A program made the position numbers and the translations under genes. A stretch of 14,010 bases of DNA, from positions 1 through 14,010 of the forward strand of contig JAUHZL010000025.1 in assembly GCA_030425945.1 (NCBI GenBank), in the 5' to 3' direction. This stretch comes from Alphaproteobacteria bacterium (GTDB lineage: Bacteria; Pseudomonadota; Alphaproteobacteria; Rhodobacterales; Rhodobacteraceae). Shown here piece after piece: positions 13,752 through 14,010 of this stretch; position 1 is the stretch's first letter, and each line of letters begins with the position of its first letter. The notes beneath the pieces were generated by a model, which made no database searches, was not told where the DNA came from, and worked only from the letters and a program-made list of their open reading frames with translations.

Positions 13752-14010
13752 GGCCGCGACGGGTCCGTGGCCCGGAACGCGGCGATGGCGGTCTCGACCT
13801 GCGCGGCCAGCACCGGCAGCGGCACGCCCTGTTCGGCGGCGAGGTCCTCCAGCCGGATGCGCTTGCCCGGCTCGGGCGGCAGCCCGAGCGCCGCGCCCAC
13901 CACCTCGGGCGGGACGCGCCAGGACTGCGCGATGTAGCGCGGGGTCATCCAGCCCTGGATCGACTGGTCGCGGTGCGCCGGGTCCGACCAGTAGAGACCG
14001 AAAAGCACGG
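13748..14010 (-). CDS. Unknown protein, partial (C-terminal 86+ residues)
   Basis: The frame runs off the right edge. A GTG at 14008-14006 could be a start, but the preceding residues are not visible and a longer N-terminus, perhaps with a membrane segment, is likely. The visible part begins LFGLYWSDPAHRDQSI and continues with GWMTPRYIAQSWRVPPEVV, a helix-turn-helix-like stretch, then GLPPEPGKRIRLEDLAAEQGV and a final helix. No catalytic motif is seen. It overlaps the start of the DedA gene by 4 bp, so the two form an operon and may work together. I do not know the family's function. Confidence 0.75.
   Translation of the reverse strand, partial: VLFGLYWSDPAHRDQSIQGWMTPRYIAQSWRVPPEVVGAALGLPPEPGKRIRLEDLAAEQGVPLPVLAAQVETAIAAFRATDPSRP

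Overview
The window is very GC-rich chromosomal DNA with tightly packed, often overlapping genes. The gene content and protein flavour (purM-purN followed by RNase D, an EnvZ-like kinase, a YrdA-type gamma carbonic anhydrase, a short citryl-CoA lyase with a CaiB/BaiF CoA-transferase, and CTTGAC-type promoters) point to an alphaproteobacterium, most likely Rhodobacterales (Rhodobacteraceae). That assignment is inference from protein character, not a database match.

Layout. Bases 1-972 look acquired: they are visibly less GC-rich than the rest and hold the first ~202 codons of a type I restriction-modification methyltransferase (hsdM, minus strand). The gene breaks off before its AdoMet and NPP[FY] motifs, at a junction near base 123 with GC-richer DNA. 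This block lies against the 3' side of a tRNA-Asn gene (973-1047), a classic integration position. From 1116 the core genome begins. A metallo-beta-lactamase-fold hydrolase and an EnvZ-like sensor kinase are divergent with only 30 bp between them. A 77-aa unknown protein (minus), a gamma carbonic anhydrase (plus), and a coupled CoA-transferase/citryl-CoA lyase pair (minus) follow. Next is an exported caspase-like protein with a peptidoglycan-binding-like domain (minus). A ~570-bp intergenic region with several inverted repeats separates it from a divergent membrane-anchored ClpP/COG3904-like protein (plus). A CAT-anticodon tRNA (minus) stands back to back with the purM-purN purine operon (plus).

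Between purN and the next genes (a GNAT acetyltransferase and RNase D) lies what I consider the best signal of the window. A CTTGAC-type -35 box overlaps the purN stop and is spaced to start transcription at or next to the ATG of a 16-codon ORF, MTLRTALSVWYFTRST. That ORF has adjacent Trp-Tyr-Phe codons, and its stop lies 2 nt before the first of three mutually exclusive pairing segments, the last of which forms an intrinsic terminator. This is the architecture of a ribosome-mediated attenuator, here in front of an acetyltransferase and possibly RNase D rather than a biosynthetic operon.

The window ends with a minus-strand pair: a DedA-family membrane protein that overlaps the rnd end by 11 bp, and the C-terminal part of an unidentified protein that runs off the right edge and is coupled to DedA by an ATGA overlap. 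Several neighbours share ATGA start/stop overlaps (purM/purN, CoA-transferase/lyase, unknown/DedA), and convergent genes overlap at their ends, as expected in a compact genome.
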